A stretch of 5,035 bases of DNA from the NCBI GenBank assembly GCA_021205375.1, contig JAJPXR010000252.1, forward strand, positions 1 through 5,035, given 5' to 3'. Under the pieces are notes generated by a model that was not told the DNA's origin, made no database searches, and saw only the letters and a program-made list of their open reading frames with translations. How positions within the stretch are numbered: the first letter of the stretch is position 1; each line of letters begins with the position of its first letter. Origin of the DNA: Clostridiales bacterium (GTDB lineage: Bacteria > Bacillota > Clostridia > Oscillospirales > Oscillospiraceae). Shown here in pieces: positions 1 through 5,035 of the stretch. Made by a program: the position numbers and the translations under genes.

Positions 1-43
1 AAAGGCGGCGGCCCTCCTCCCCTTTCAGGGGAGGCAAGAGGGG
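1..43. repeat. Partial copy of GC-rich stem-loop intergenic repeat
   Basis: Bases 2-43 are identical over 42 bases to 2873-2914. The copy is cut by the window edge, so only its right part is visible: the hairpin CCTCCCCT-TTC-AGGGGAGG (16-34) and the terminal GAGGGG (38-43). The flanking bases (44 onward here, 2915 onward in the other copy) do not match, so the repeat ends at GAGGGG. No open reading frame lies inside. It sits just upstream of the ECF S-component gene and is probably a dispersed, non-coding palindromic element. Confidence 0.85.
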
Positions 44-64
44 TGGTCGGTTACGCAATGTAGG

Positions 65-98
65 TTTAAAACAAAAAAAGTTACAAAATAAATATTTT
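65..98 (+). promoter_or_regulatory. AT-rich leader, possible promoter region of the S-component gene
   Basis: This 34-base stretch is almost free of G and C, in sharp contrast to the GC-rich surroundings, and lies 24-57 bases before the start codon. That is where a promoter would be expected. No convincing -35/-10 pair can be named: TTTAAA at 65-70 and TAAATA at 89-94 are 18 bases apart but match consensus poorly. No riboswitch fold of the kind often found before S-component genes is visible in bases 44-121. Confidence 0.3.
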
Positions 99-121
99 CC
101 CAGAGAAAAGAGGAACCAACG

Positions 122-721
122 ATGAAACAAAACAGAGTATACCGGTTGGCGCTGGTGGGCCTGTTCGCGGCCCTGAGTTATGTGGTCTTTACCTTTTTGC
201 AGGTGAAGATCTCCCTCCCCGGCGGCGACGCCACCTCCATCCACCTGGGCAACGCCGTGGTGGTGCTGGGCGCGCTGCTGCTGGGCGGCCCCCTGGGGGG
301 CCTGGCCGGGGCCATTGGCATGAGCATCGGCGACCTGCTGGACCCCATTTATATTGTATACGTCCCCAAGACCTTTATTTTGAAGCTGTGCATCGGCCTG
401 ATCTCCGGGGGCGTGGCCCACGGCCTGGGCAAAATCAACCGGCAGACCGACCAGAAGAAGATTTTCGGCTGGGCGCTGGCCGCCGCCATTGCAGGGCTGG
501 CCTTCAACGTGGTGTTTGACCCGCTGCTGGGTTACTACTACAAGCTGCTGATTTTGGGCAAGCCCGCCGCCGACCTGACCCTGGCCTGGAACATCGGCGC
601 GACCTCCATCAACGCCGTCATCTCCACCGTGGTCTCCGTGCTGGTTTACACCCTGCTCCGGCCCGCTCTGACCAAGGCTGGGGTCATGCGGCAGATTTGG
701 GGGGATAAATTCGTCGCGTGA
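122..721 (+). CDS. ECF transporter S component (substrate-binding membrane protein)
   Basis: This is a 199-residue, very hydrophobic protein with about six predicted membrane spans (roughly residues 8-28, 42-58, 60-74, 83-104, 116-136 and 155-180). That is the usual size and build of the substrate-binding S subunit of energy-coupling factor transporters, which pairs with a shared EcfT/EcfA/EcfA' module encoded elsewhere. The HLGN stretch (41-44), the glycine-rich helix LLLGGPLGGLAGAIG (52-66) followed by GD (70-71), and PKTFILK (82-88) resemble the ECF S-component families that include riboflavin-type and DUF1393-type members. The first span carries small residues (A10, G13, A16, A17), as expected for contact with EcfT. 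The start is supported by AGAGGAA at 109-115, six bases before ATG. The substrate cannot be told from sequence; a vitamin is the usual case. It is transcribed alone, ends at a strong terminator and is convergent with the TIR gene. Family call is firm, substrate unknown. Confidence 0.85.
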   Translation: MKQNRVYRLALVGLFAALSYVVFTFLQVKISLPGGDATSIHLGNAVVVLGALLLGGPLGGLAGAIGMSIGDLLDPIYIVYVPKTFILKLCIGLISGGVAHGLGKINRQTDQKKIFGWALAAAIAGLAFNVVFDPLLGYYYKLLILGKPAADLTLAWNIGATSINAVISTVVSVLVYTLLRPALTKAGVMRQIWGDKFVA

Positions 722-736
722 ACAGTTGAAACAAGC

Positions 737-790
737 AAAAAAAGGGAGTACAGCGTCTCGGTTCCGCCGAGGGCTGTACTCCCACTTTTT
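737..790. terminator. Bidirectional intrinsic terminator between convergent genes
   Basis: A perfect 11-base-pair stem, GGGAGTACAGC (744-754) with GCTGTACTCCC (773-783), encloses an inner CTCGG/CCGAG stem (757-761 with 767-771). It is followed on the plus strand by a T run (786-790). On the minus strand it is followed by seven Ts (complement of 737-743). It therefore fits a rho-independent terminator for both the S-component gene (stop at 721) and the TIR gene. The TIR stop codon at 789-791 overlaps the plus-strand T run. Confidence 0.93.
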
Positions 791-1955
791 AATGTAGTCT
801 GAATTGGTAGTTCAGTAGGTTCATTGCATCCTTATTTTCCACGATTGTTTCATTATTGTGATCAATAACCTCTTCCGCTAGAAAAAAGTAGTAATGGATT
901 GCAACTTCTTTCAATAATTCTTCCCCTAAATCTACAGCAGTTCCTCCAAATGAACGGTTTGATATTTCCCCAAATTTCTTTTTCAGCTTATCCTTTTCAA
1001 TAGGAACAGAGAAGTGGTCATGACACTCTTTGGGCGCGAGGGTAATGAAAAAGTCAAGGGTCACATAGAATGGATTCCTCATTTTTTGGTGTGTTTCGTA
1101 ATCGTGGTTGTGATACAATATTTTTTCTATAAAAGCATAAATCGAAAGATAGGTAGTGCCAAAAAAATAGGGGAGTATCCGACGGTCTTTTAGGAAAAAA
1201 ATACAAGCTTGCTTTTTGAGATTTGCATCGTCTTCAATGTCTCTCAAAACATGCGTGTAAAAAGTATAAAAGTTTTCTTCTTGTAGGGTCAAGTCCTTTT
1301 CCCTTTGAATTTTTGTCAAGATTTTTCCGAACTCTTTACCGCAAATGTTTACACGCTCATCGCAAATAGATACCTCAAAGTCATCTGGACAGCCATTCAT
1401 ATACCACTCTCGCATATGGTTTTTGGTTCGAGGAGGCAAGGTTCCTGCTACATTCTTTTGGCTGATTGTGAAAACAAATTGATAGGTTGCGTTTTTTGGG
1501 GATATAGCATTTTTTGCTACACCGGGGAACTCCGGTTTTTTTCGCTCTATTGCACCATCTTGAACGCCCTTCAAAAGTTCCGACTTAGCCTCTTCTTCGG
1601 AGCGGTCACACAAATCAATATAAACGATTTGGGCCAACAAACCGGGCGGCGAAATCGGCTCGATGCGGACCGGGATAAGCGTCCGCTTTTTTCCCGTTGG
1701 GTCGCGTCCGATTGCCGCAGACCATTCGGTCTTACAATAAGCGGAATCCAAATAGTTTTGGGACAATACCAGAATCGTTTTGCTGCAAGCGACTGCGGCC
1801 TCTTGCATTTCAAGGATAAAGTTATTGCCAGGCTGAAAATCCCACGCCTGAATGGTGGTGGTGTACCCGTGTTCCTCCAGCGTTCCGGCGATCCAGGTAG
1901 CCCACTTCTCGTCGTTGTGGTTATAGCTGATGAAAAAATCGCGCTTCTCGTCCAT
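789..1955 (-). CDS. TIR-domain protein with unrecognised C-terminal region, probable defence effector
   Basis: This is a 388-residue soluble protein. Residues about 5-132 form a bacterial TIR domain: FISYNHND (8-15) is box 1, AWDFQPGNNF (37-46) is the BB-loop region, LVLSQNYLDSAYCKTEW (62-78) carries Glu77 where TIR NADases have their catalytic glutamate, and LIPVRIEP (93-100) is followed by IVYIDL (110-115). Bacterial TIR domains of this kind cleave NAD+ or make cyclic ADP-ribose signals, mostly in antiphage defence; activity here is inferred from the conserved Glu. Residues about 150-388 match no domain I recognise. They are rich in aromatic and charged residues (for example 259-285 and 296-307), without a clear membrane span or P-loop, and may sense a trigger or drive assembly. 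The start at 1955 has AGGAA five bases upstream (1961-1965). GC is about 60% in the TIR half and 32-38% in the rest. It lies 146 bases after deoC on the same strand and could be read from it, although a palindrome intervenes. No ThsA-like partner is visible. Confidence 0.85.
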   Translation of the reverse strand: MDEKRDFFISYNHNDEKWATWIAGTLEEHGYTTTIQAWDFQPGNNFILEMQEAAVACSKTILVLSQNYLDSAYCKTEWSAAIGRDPTGKKRTLIPVRIEPISPPGLLAQIVYIDLCDRSEEEAKSELLKGVQDGAIERKKPEFPGVAKNAISPKNATYQFVFTISQKNVAGTLPPRTKNHMREWYMNGCPDDFEVSICDERVNICGKEFGKILTKIQREKDLTLQEENFYTFYTHVLRDIEDDANLKKQACIFFLKDRRILPYFFGTTYLSIYAFIEKILYHNHDYETHQKMRNPFYVTLDFFITLAPKECHDHFSVPIEKDKLKKKFGEISNRSFGGTAVDLGEELLKEVAIHYYFFLAEEVIDHNNETIVENKDAMNLLNYQFRLH

Positions 1956-2003
1956 AATGGTTCCTTTTTTCTGTCGGTGAACGGTTGCTGTTTGATGAAA
2001 ATA

Positions 2004-2037
2004 TCCCCCTTGCCCCCGTCTCAGGGAACAAGGGGGA
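2004..2037. repeat. GC-rich palindrome between deoC and the TIR gene
   Basis: TCCCCCTTG (2004-2012) pairs perfectly with CAAGGGGGA (2029-2037), and an inner CCC/GGG (2015-2017 with 2024-2026) is possible. In the minus-strand direction it lies 64 bases after the deoC stop and is followed by a weak T-rich stretch (ATATTTTC), so it might act as a leaky terminator of deoC. Its order of parts (CCCC, CTTGCC, a central CAGGG, GGGG) resembles the complement of the 2855-2914 repeat, so it may be a diverged relative. Function is not established. The rest of the 1956-2101 gap holds only a 6-base inverted repeat (GTCAGC 2051-2056 with GCTGAC 2086-2091) and no clear promoter. Confidence 0.6.
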
Positions 2038-2101
2038 GCGACTATCGCGGGTCAGCACGATAAAGAAGCGGATTCAGGCAAGAGGGCTGACGGCGTGGGT
2101 C

Positions 2102-2761
2102 TTACTTCCCCTCTTCCGCCTTGACCAGCTTGACGATGCGGCTGGTACCCAGCCGGTCCGCACCCAGGGCCATGAAGTCCTCCGCGTCCTGGAGGCTGGA
2201 AATGCCGCCCGCGGCCTTAATCTTTACGTCAGGCCCCACGTTGGCGGCGAACAGCGCCACGTCTTCGCGGGTGGCCCCGCCGGTAGAGAAGCCGGTGGAG
2301 GTCTTGATGTAATCCGCCCCGGCCTCGGTGACGATGGCGCACATGCGCACCTTCTCCTCTTCGGTGAGCAGGCAGGTCTCGATGATGACCTTCAAGGCCT
2401 TGCCCCGGCAGGCCGCCTTGACGGACTGAATTTCGTTCAGTACCAGGTTCCACAGGCCGTCCTTGACCCAGCCCAGGTTGATGACCATGTCGATCTCGTC
2501 CGCGCCGCCGTCGGCAGCGTCCGCCGATTCAAAGGCTTTGACGGCGGTGGTGTTATAGCCGTTGGGGAAGCCGATGACAGTGCAGACCTTCACCCGACCC
2601 GCCAGGTACTCGGCGCAGCGGCGGACATAGGAGGGCGGGATGCAGATGCTGGCGGTCTGGTAGCGCACCGCGTCGTCGCAAATCGTCTGAATTTCCTCCC
2701 AGGAGGCGTCCTGCCGCAGCAGGGTGTGGTCTACGTGACGGAGAATCTCATTGTAATCCAT
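2102..2761 (-). CDS. deoC: Deoxyribose-phosphate aldolase
   Basis: This 219-residue cytosolic class I aldolase cleaves 2-deoxy-D-ribose-5-phosphate to glyceraldehyde-3-phosphate and acetaldehyde, the last step of deoxynucleoside catabolism. Family landmarks appear in order: VDHTLL (10-15), TVIGFPNGYNTT (61-72), EIDMVINLGW (89-98) with Asp91, KVIIETCLL (124-132), YIKTSTGF (151-158) with the Schiff-base Lys153, and IKAAGGI (181-187) with the second active-site Lys182. Length is typical of short Firmicute DeoC. The frame extends 11 codons further upstream to an ATG at 2794, but that extension lies in a hairpin and has no family similarity. The start at 2761 has a strong Shine-Dalgarno sequence and gives the usual N-terminus. 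It is on the same strand as pdp and udk, 290 bases after udk, and works in the same pathway as Pdp. Confidence 0.96.
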   Translation of the reverse strand: MDYNEILRHVDHTLLRQDASWEEIQTICDDAVRYQTASICIPPSYVRRCAEYLAGRVKVCTVIGFPNGYNTTAVKAFESADAADGGADEIDMVINLGWVKDGLWNLVLNEIQSVKAACRGKALKVIIETCLLTEEEKVRMCAIVTEAGADYIKTSTGFSTGGATREDVALFAANVGPDVKIKAAGGISSLQDAEDFMALGADRLGTSRIVKLVKAEEGK

Positions 2762-2770
2762 ATTGGTTTG

Positions 2771-2780
2771 TCCTTTCCTT
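2771..2780 (-). promoter_or_regulatory. Ribosome binding site of deoC
   Basis: On the minus strand AAGGAAAGGA ends nine bases before the ATG at 2761. This favours that start over the ATG at 2794, which lies inside the leader hairpin and has no comparable purine-rich site before it. Confidence 0.8.
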
Positions 2781-2782
2781 GT

Positions 2783-2812
2783 GCGGCGCAACATGGAAGT
2801 GCGCCGCTTTTT
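2783..2812. promoter_or_regulatory. Hairpin in the deoC leader, terminator-like on the plus strand
   Basis: GCGGCGCA (2783-2790) pairs perfectly with TGCGCCGC (2800-2807) around a nine-base loop. In the deoC mRNA it ends only two bases before the Shine-Dalgarno sequence, so it could shield the leader or tune ribosome access. Read on the plus strand it is followed by TTTTT (2808-2812) and looks like an intrinsic terminator, but no plus-strand gene precedes it in the window. Structure is certain as a palindrome; function is a guess. Confidence 0.6.
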
Positions 2813-2854
2813 GTTGGTTTGGAATATCCCTTTTACTCAGACGTGTACCAGAAA

Positions 2855-2914
2855 CCCCTCCGCCACCGCCTGAAGGCGGCGGCCCTCCTCCCCTTTCAGG
2901 GGAGGCAAGAGGGG
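2855..2914. repeat. Complete copy of GC-rich multi-stem intergenic repeat
   Basis: This 60-base element is bounded by CCCCTC (2855-2860) and GAGGGG (2909-2914), which are exact inverted repeats. Inside are two hairpins: CCGCC-TGAA-GGCGG (2866-2879) and CCTCCCCT-TTC-AGGGGAGG (2887-2905). The outer pair could close both into a three-way junction. Its last 42 bases are identical to 2-43. It has no coding capacity and no obvious target-site duplication. It lies in the transcribed space between udk and deoC, so if the operon is read through it will form a stable structure in the mRNA. GC-rich palindromes of this sort are dispersed in Oscillospiraceae genomes (recalled, not searched). Confidence 0.88.
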
Positions 2915-2937
2915 ATAGTGCTTGTTGTCTGGTATTG

Positions 2938-2967
2938 GTTTTATTCGACATAGAATAGGATTTTCAA
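2938..2967 (-). promoter_or_regulatory. Weak candidate promoter for deoC
   Basis: On the minus strand TTGAAA (2967-2962) is followed after 18 bases by TAAAAC (2943-2938). The -35 matches consensus at five of six positions and the -10 at four of six. The surrounding 2915-3051 stretch is AT-rich compared with the flanking genes and holds nothing else clear beyond a small TGATTC/GAATCA hairpin after the udk stop. Such a promoter would place the whole 2855-2914 repeat in the deoC leader. Confidence 0.2.
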
Positions 2968-3051
2968 TAGAGAAACCCTCTCGTGTTCAATGCTAGCAAA
3001 CTAATGCCTATAGCTTACCACAACAAGTCTGATTCAAAGGAATCACCAGTT

Positions 3052-3705
3052 TTATTCTTCCAGCGCGGTGGGTTCGTGAAACGCCGCCGCGCTTTTCAGG
3101 TGCTTTCGGATGCGCTCCACGATCATCTCCAGCGCCACCGCGTTTTTGCCGCCCTCCGGTACCACCAGGTCGGCGTTTTTCCGGCTGGGCTCCACGAACT
3201 GCTCGTGCATGGGCTTCACGGTGGTCAGGTACTGGTCGATGACCGAGTCCACGGAGCGGGCGCGGTCCCGGACATCCCGCCGGATGCGGCGGCAGAGCCG
3301 CACGTCGGCGTCGGTGTCCACAAAGATTTTGATGTCCATCTCCCGGCAAAGATCCGGGTCGGCAAAAATCAGGATGCCCTCCACCAGAATGACCGGCTTG
3401 GGCTGGATGCGAAGCGTTTTGCCGCTGCGGTTGTGGACAGAGTAGTCGTAAACCGGGCAGCGGATGCCTCGCCCCTGTTTCAGCTCCTGGAGGTGCTGGA
3501 CCATCAGCGCCGTCTCGAAGGCGTCGGGGTGGTCGTAGTTCAGCGCGCAGCGCTCCTCATAGGTCATGTCATCGTGGGCGCGGTAATAGTTGTCGTGGCT
3601 CAGCAGGGTGATGTCGTCCCCGAAGTAGGCCATCAGCGCCTCCACCAGGGTGGTTTTTCCGCTGCCGCTGCCGCCGGCAATGCCGATCACCATTGGGCGT
3701 TCCAT
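3052..3705 (-). CDS. udk: Uridine kinase (uridine/cytidine kinase)
   Basis: This 217-residue cytosolic P-loop kinase uses ATP or GTP to phosphorylate uridine and cytidine to UMP and CMP, the salvage branch of pyrimidine metabolism. The Walker A motif GGSGSGKT is at residues 11-18. LLSHDNYY (34-41) is the segment carrying the family's conserved Asp and Tyr residues. NYDHPDAFE (56-64), VYDYSVHNR (85-93) and VILVEGILIF (105-114) are the substrate and Walker B-like blocks typical of uridine kinases. IFVDTDADVRLCRRIRRDVRDRARS (127-151) is the arginine-rich lid. Length is normal. The start has GGAGGG (3715-3720) nine bases upstream, and that site overlaps the last base of the pdp stop codon, so the two genes are likely transcribed and translated together. 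Related phosphoribulokinases are a less likely reading because the nucleoside-kinase blocks are intact. Confidence 0.95.
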   Translation of the reverse strand: MERPMVIGIAGGSGSGKTTLVEALMAYFGDDITLLSHDNYYRAHDDMTYEERCALNYDHPDAFETALMVQHLQELKQGRGIRCPVYDYSVHNRSGKTLRIQPKPVILVEGILIFADPDLCREMDIKIFVDTDADVRLCRRIRRDVRDRARSVDSVIDQYLTTVKPMHEQFVEPSRKNADLVVPEGGKNAVALEMIVERIRKHLKSAAAFHEPTALEE

Positions 3706-3714
3706 GTTTGCCGT

Positions 3715-3720
3715 CCCTCC
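3715..3720 (-). promoter_or_regulatory. Ribosome binding site of udk overlapping the pdp stop
   Basis: GGAGGG on the minus strand starts with the final G of the pdp TAG stop (3722-3720) and ends nine bases before the udk ATG. This arrangement favours translational coupling of pdp and udk. Confidence 0.85.
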
Positions 3721-5021
3721 TATCGAACGATGCCGTAAATCAACGTTTGGGGTGCAGGCTGCTCTTCCCCGATGGTCAGGGCGGAAAGCACCTGCTGCTG
3801 GGCGGCGTCCAGCGCGTCTGGCTGGTTGGTGTGCAGCCAGGCCAGCACGTCTCCTGCGGAGACCGCGTCGCCGGTCTTTTTCGCCAGTACGATGCCCGCC
3901 GCGTGGTCGATGGGGTCGCCCTTTTTCACCCGTCCGGCCCCCAGCACCACCGACGCCTCGCCGATCTGTTTGGCGTCCATGTGGGTGATCCAGCCGGAAC
4001 GGTCGGCGTAAACCGGGCGGACGTGGGCCGCTTGGGGCAGCAGGGACAGGTCCCGCAGCACCGAGGAGTCGCCGCCCTGGGCCTCCGCCCAGCGACAGAG
4101 GGTCTCAAAGGCTGCGCCGCTGGCGATGCAGTCCAGCACCCGCGCCTCTGCTTCTTCCCGGCTCCAACCGTGGCACAGGGAGAGCAGCGTGGCAGACAGG
4201 GCCACGCACAGCGTTTTCAGGTCGCTGTCGCCTTTCCCTTGCAGCAGCTCCGCCGCCTCCCGGACCTCTAGGGCGTTGCCTACGGCGTGGCCCAGGGGGA
4301 CATCCATGTTGGTCAGCAGCGCCGCCGTGTTGCGGCCATGCCCCCGACCCAGGGCCACCATCGTCTCGGCCAGTTTCCGCCCCTCGGCTTCGGTTTTCAT
4401 GAACGCGCCGGAGCCAATTTTTACGTCCAAAACGATGGACTTTGCCCCTGCCGCCAGCTTTTTAGACATGATAGAGGAGGCGATGAGGGGCAGACTGCCC
4501 ACCGTGCCGGTGACGTCCCGCAGGGCGTAGAGCTTTTTGTCGGCGGGGCAGAGGTTGCCGGTCTGACCGATGACGGCCACGCCCACCTCCTCCACCACCC
4601 GGAGAAATTCCTCTGCCGACAGCTCGGTGCGGAAGCCGGGGATGGACTCCAGCTTGTCGATGGTGCCGCCGGTGTGCCCCAGTCCACGGCCCGACATTTT
4701 GGCCAGCCGCCCGCCCAGGGAGGCCACCACCGGGGCCACGATGAGGGTGGTCTTGTCGCCCACGCCGCCGGTGGAGTGTTTGTCCACGGTCAGGGGGCCG
4801 AAGGCGGAGAGGTCCACCGTGTCGCCGCTGTGGAGCATGGCGTCGGTGAGGACGGCGGTCTCGTCGCCGTCCATCCCCCGCCAGCAGATGGCCATTGCCA
4901 TGGCCGCCATCTGGTAATCCGGGATGTCGCCGTCGGTGTAGCCGCGGATCATCCAGCGAATTTCCGCTTCGGTCAGGGCCTGGCCCACTTTTTTGGTTTC
5001 GATCAGGTCTGTCATGCGCAT
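3720..5021 (-). CDS. pdp: Pyrimidine-nucleoside phosphorylase
   Basis: This 433-residue enzyme reversibly splits uridine, thymidine or deoxyuridine with phosphate into free base and (deoxy)ribose-1-phosphate in the cytosol. It has the full three-domain build: an N-terminal helical domain (about 1-65), the glycosyl-transferase alpha/beta domain, and a C-terminal domain (about 345-415). Signatures are KHSTGGVGDKTT (81-92) for phosphate binding, SGRGLGHTGGTIDKLE (110-125), the family signature, and LRDVTGTV to IMSKK (167-188), whose Arg168, Ser183 and Lys187 correspond to the pyrimidine-binding residues of thymidine phosphorylase. It matches Bacillus-type Pdp closely in length and in the MRM N-terminus, which supports the start at 5021. 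A G-rich site (GGGGA, 5035-5031 on the minus strand) lies upstream. It is the first visible gene of the pdp-udk-deoC cluster; the real operon start is outside the window. It could also be called deoA-like thymidine phosphorylase; the Firmicute setting favours pdp. Confidence 0.96.
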   Translation of the reverse strand: MRMTDLIETKKVGQALTEAEIRWMIRGYTDGDIPDYQMAAMAMAICWRGMDGDETAVLTDAMLHSGDTVDLSAFGPLTVDKHSTGGVGDKTTLIVAPVVASLGGRLAKMSGRGLGHTGGTIDKLESIPGFRTELSAEEFLRVVEEVGVAVIGQTGNLCPADKKLYALRDVTGTVGSLPLIASSIMSKKLAAGAKSIVLDVKIGSGAFMKTEAEGRKLAETMVALGRGHGRNTAALLTNMDVPLGHAVGNALEVREAAELLQGKGDSDLKTLCVALSATLLSLCHGWSREEAEARVLDCIASGAAFETLCRWAEAQGGDSSVLRDLSLLPQAAHVRPVYADRSGWITHMDAKQIGEASVVLGAGRVKKGDPIDHAAGIVLAKKTGDAVSAGDVLAWLHTNQPDALDAAQQQVLSALTIGEEQPAPQTLIYGIVR

Positions 5022-5035
5022 GGCAGTTCATCCCC

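Noticed and set aside
44..121. Riboswitch before the S-component gene
   Set aside because: The leader is short and A-rich, with no paired conserved core of the TPP, FMN, cobalamin or preQ1 type.
1305..2063. Long plus-strand open frame of 252 codons across the TIR gene start
   Set aside because: It lies antisense to a clear TIR domain, has no ribosome binding site or recognisable motif, and its protein looks like out-of-frame translation.
2762..2794. Upstream ATG extending DeoC by 11 residues
   Set aside because: The extension falls in the leader hairpin and carries the ribosome binding site of the ATG at 2761, which gives the normal DeoC N-terminus.
2..2914. CRISPR array from the repeated 42-base sequence
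   Set aside because: There are only two copies, about 2.9 kb apart, with genes between them, no regular spacing and no cas genes.
1985..2953. Plus-strand open frame of 322 codons opposite deoC
   Set aside because: It is antisense to an unmistakable DeoC and runs through the palindrome and repeat. Long open antisense frames are expected in GC-rich genes.
3650..4530. Several plus-strand frames opposite udk and pdp
   Set aside because: Their proteins are compositionally odd and without family motifs. They are shadows of two well-identified minus-strand enzymes.
4462..5031. Minus-strand frame starting at ATG 5031, ten bases upstream of the pdp start
   Set aside because: It is in another frame of pdp, giving an arginine- and histidine-rich nonsense protein. 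The pdp frame carries all family motifs.

Overview
The window looks like the chromosome of a GC-rich gut Firmicute, most likely an Oscillospiraceae relative (Flavonifractor, Oscillibacter or Lawsonibacter type). This is inferred from GC-rich coding with Firmicute-type enzymes, strong GGAGG-type ribosome binding sites, an ECF-transporter S component, and short GC-rich stem-loop repeats between genes. No rRNA or species-specific marker is present, so the placement is tentative.

Layout. Bases 1-121 hold a truncated copy of an intergenic repeat and an AT-rich leader. Bases 122-721 (+) encode a membrane S component of an ECF vitamin/nutrient transporter. A strong bidirectional terminator (about 737-790) separates it from everything else, which lies on the minus strand. 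In minus-strand transcription order these are pyrimidine-nucleoside phosphorylase (pdp, 5021-3720), uridine kinase (udk, 3705-3052), a 290-base gap with a complete copy of the repeat and a leader hairpin, deoxyribose-phosphate aldolase (deoC, 2761-2102), a 146-base gap with a palindrome, and a TIR-domain protein (1955-789).

How the genes work together. Pdp splits pyrimidine (deoxy)nucleosides with phosphate into base and (deoxy)ribose-1-phosphate. After isomerisation by a phosphopentomutase not seen here, DeoC cleaves deoxyribose-5-phosphate to glyceraldehyde-3-phosphate and acetaldehyde. Udk instead phosphorylates uridine or cytidine for reuse. The three form a pyrimidine nucleoside salvage and catabolism cluster. 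pdp and udk are tightly coupled (14-base gap), while deoC may have its own promoter.

The most unusual item is the TIR gene. It has a well-conserved, apparently catalytic TIR domain fused to about 240 residues that I do not recognise. Its base composition drops from about 60% to about 35% GC close to the domain boundary. It sits as a lone probable defence gene among housekeeping genes, with no recognisable Thoeris (ThsA) or other partner in the window.
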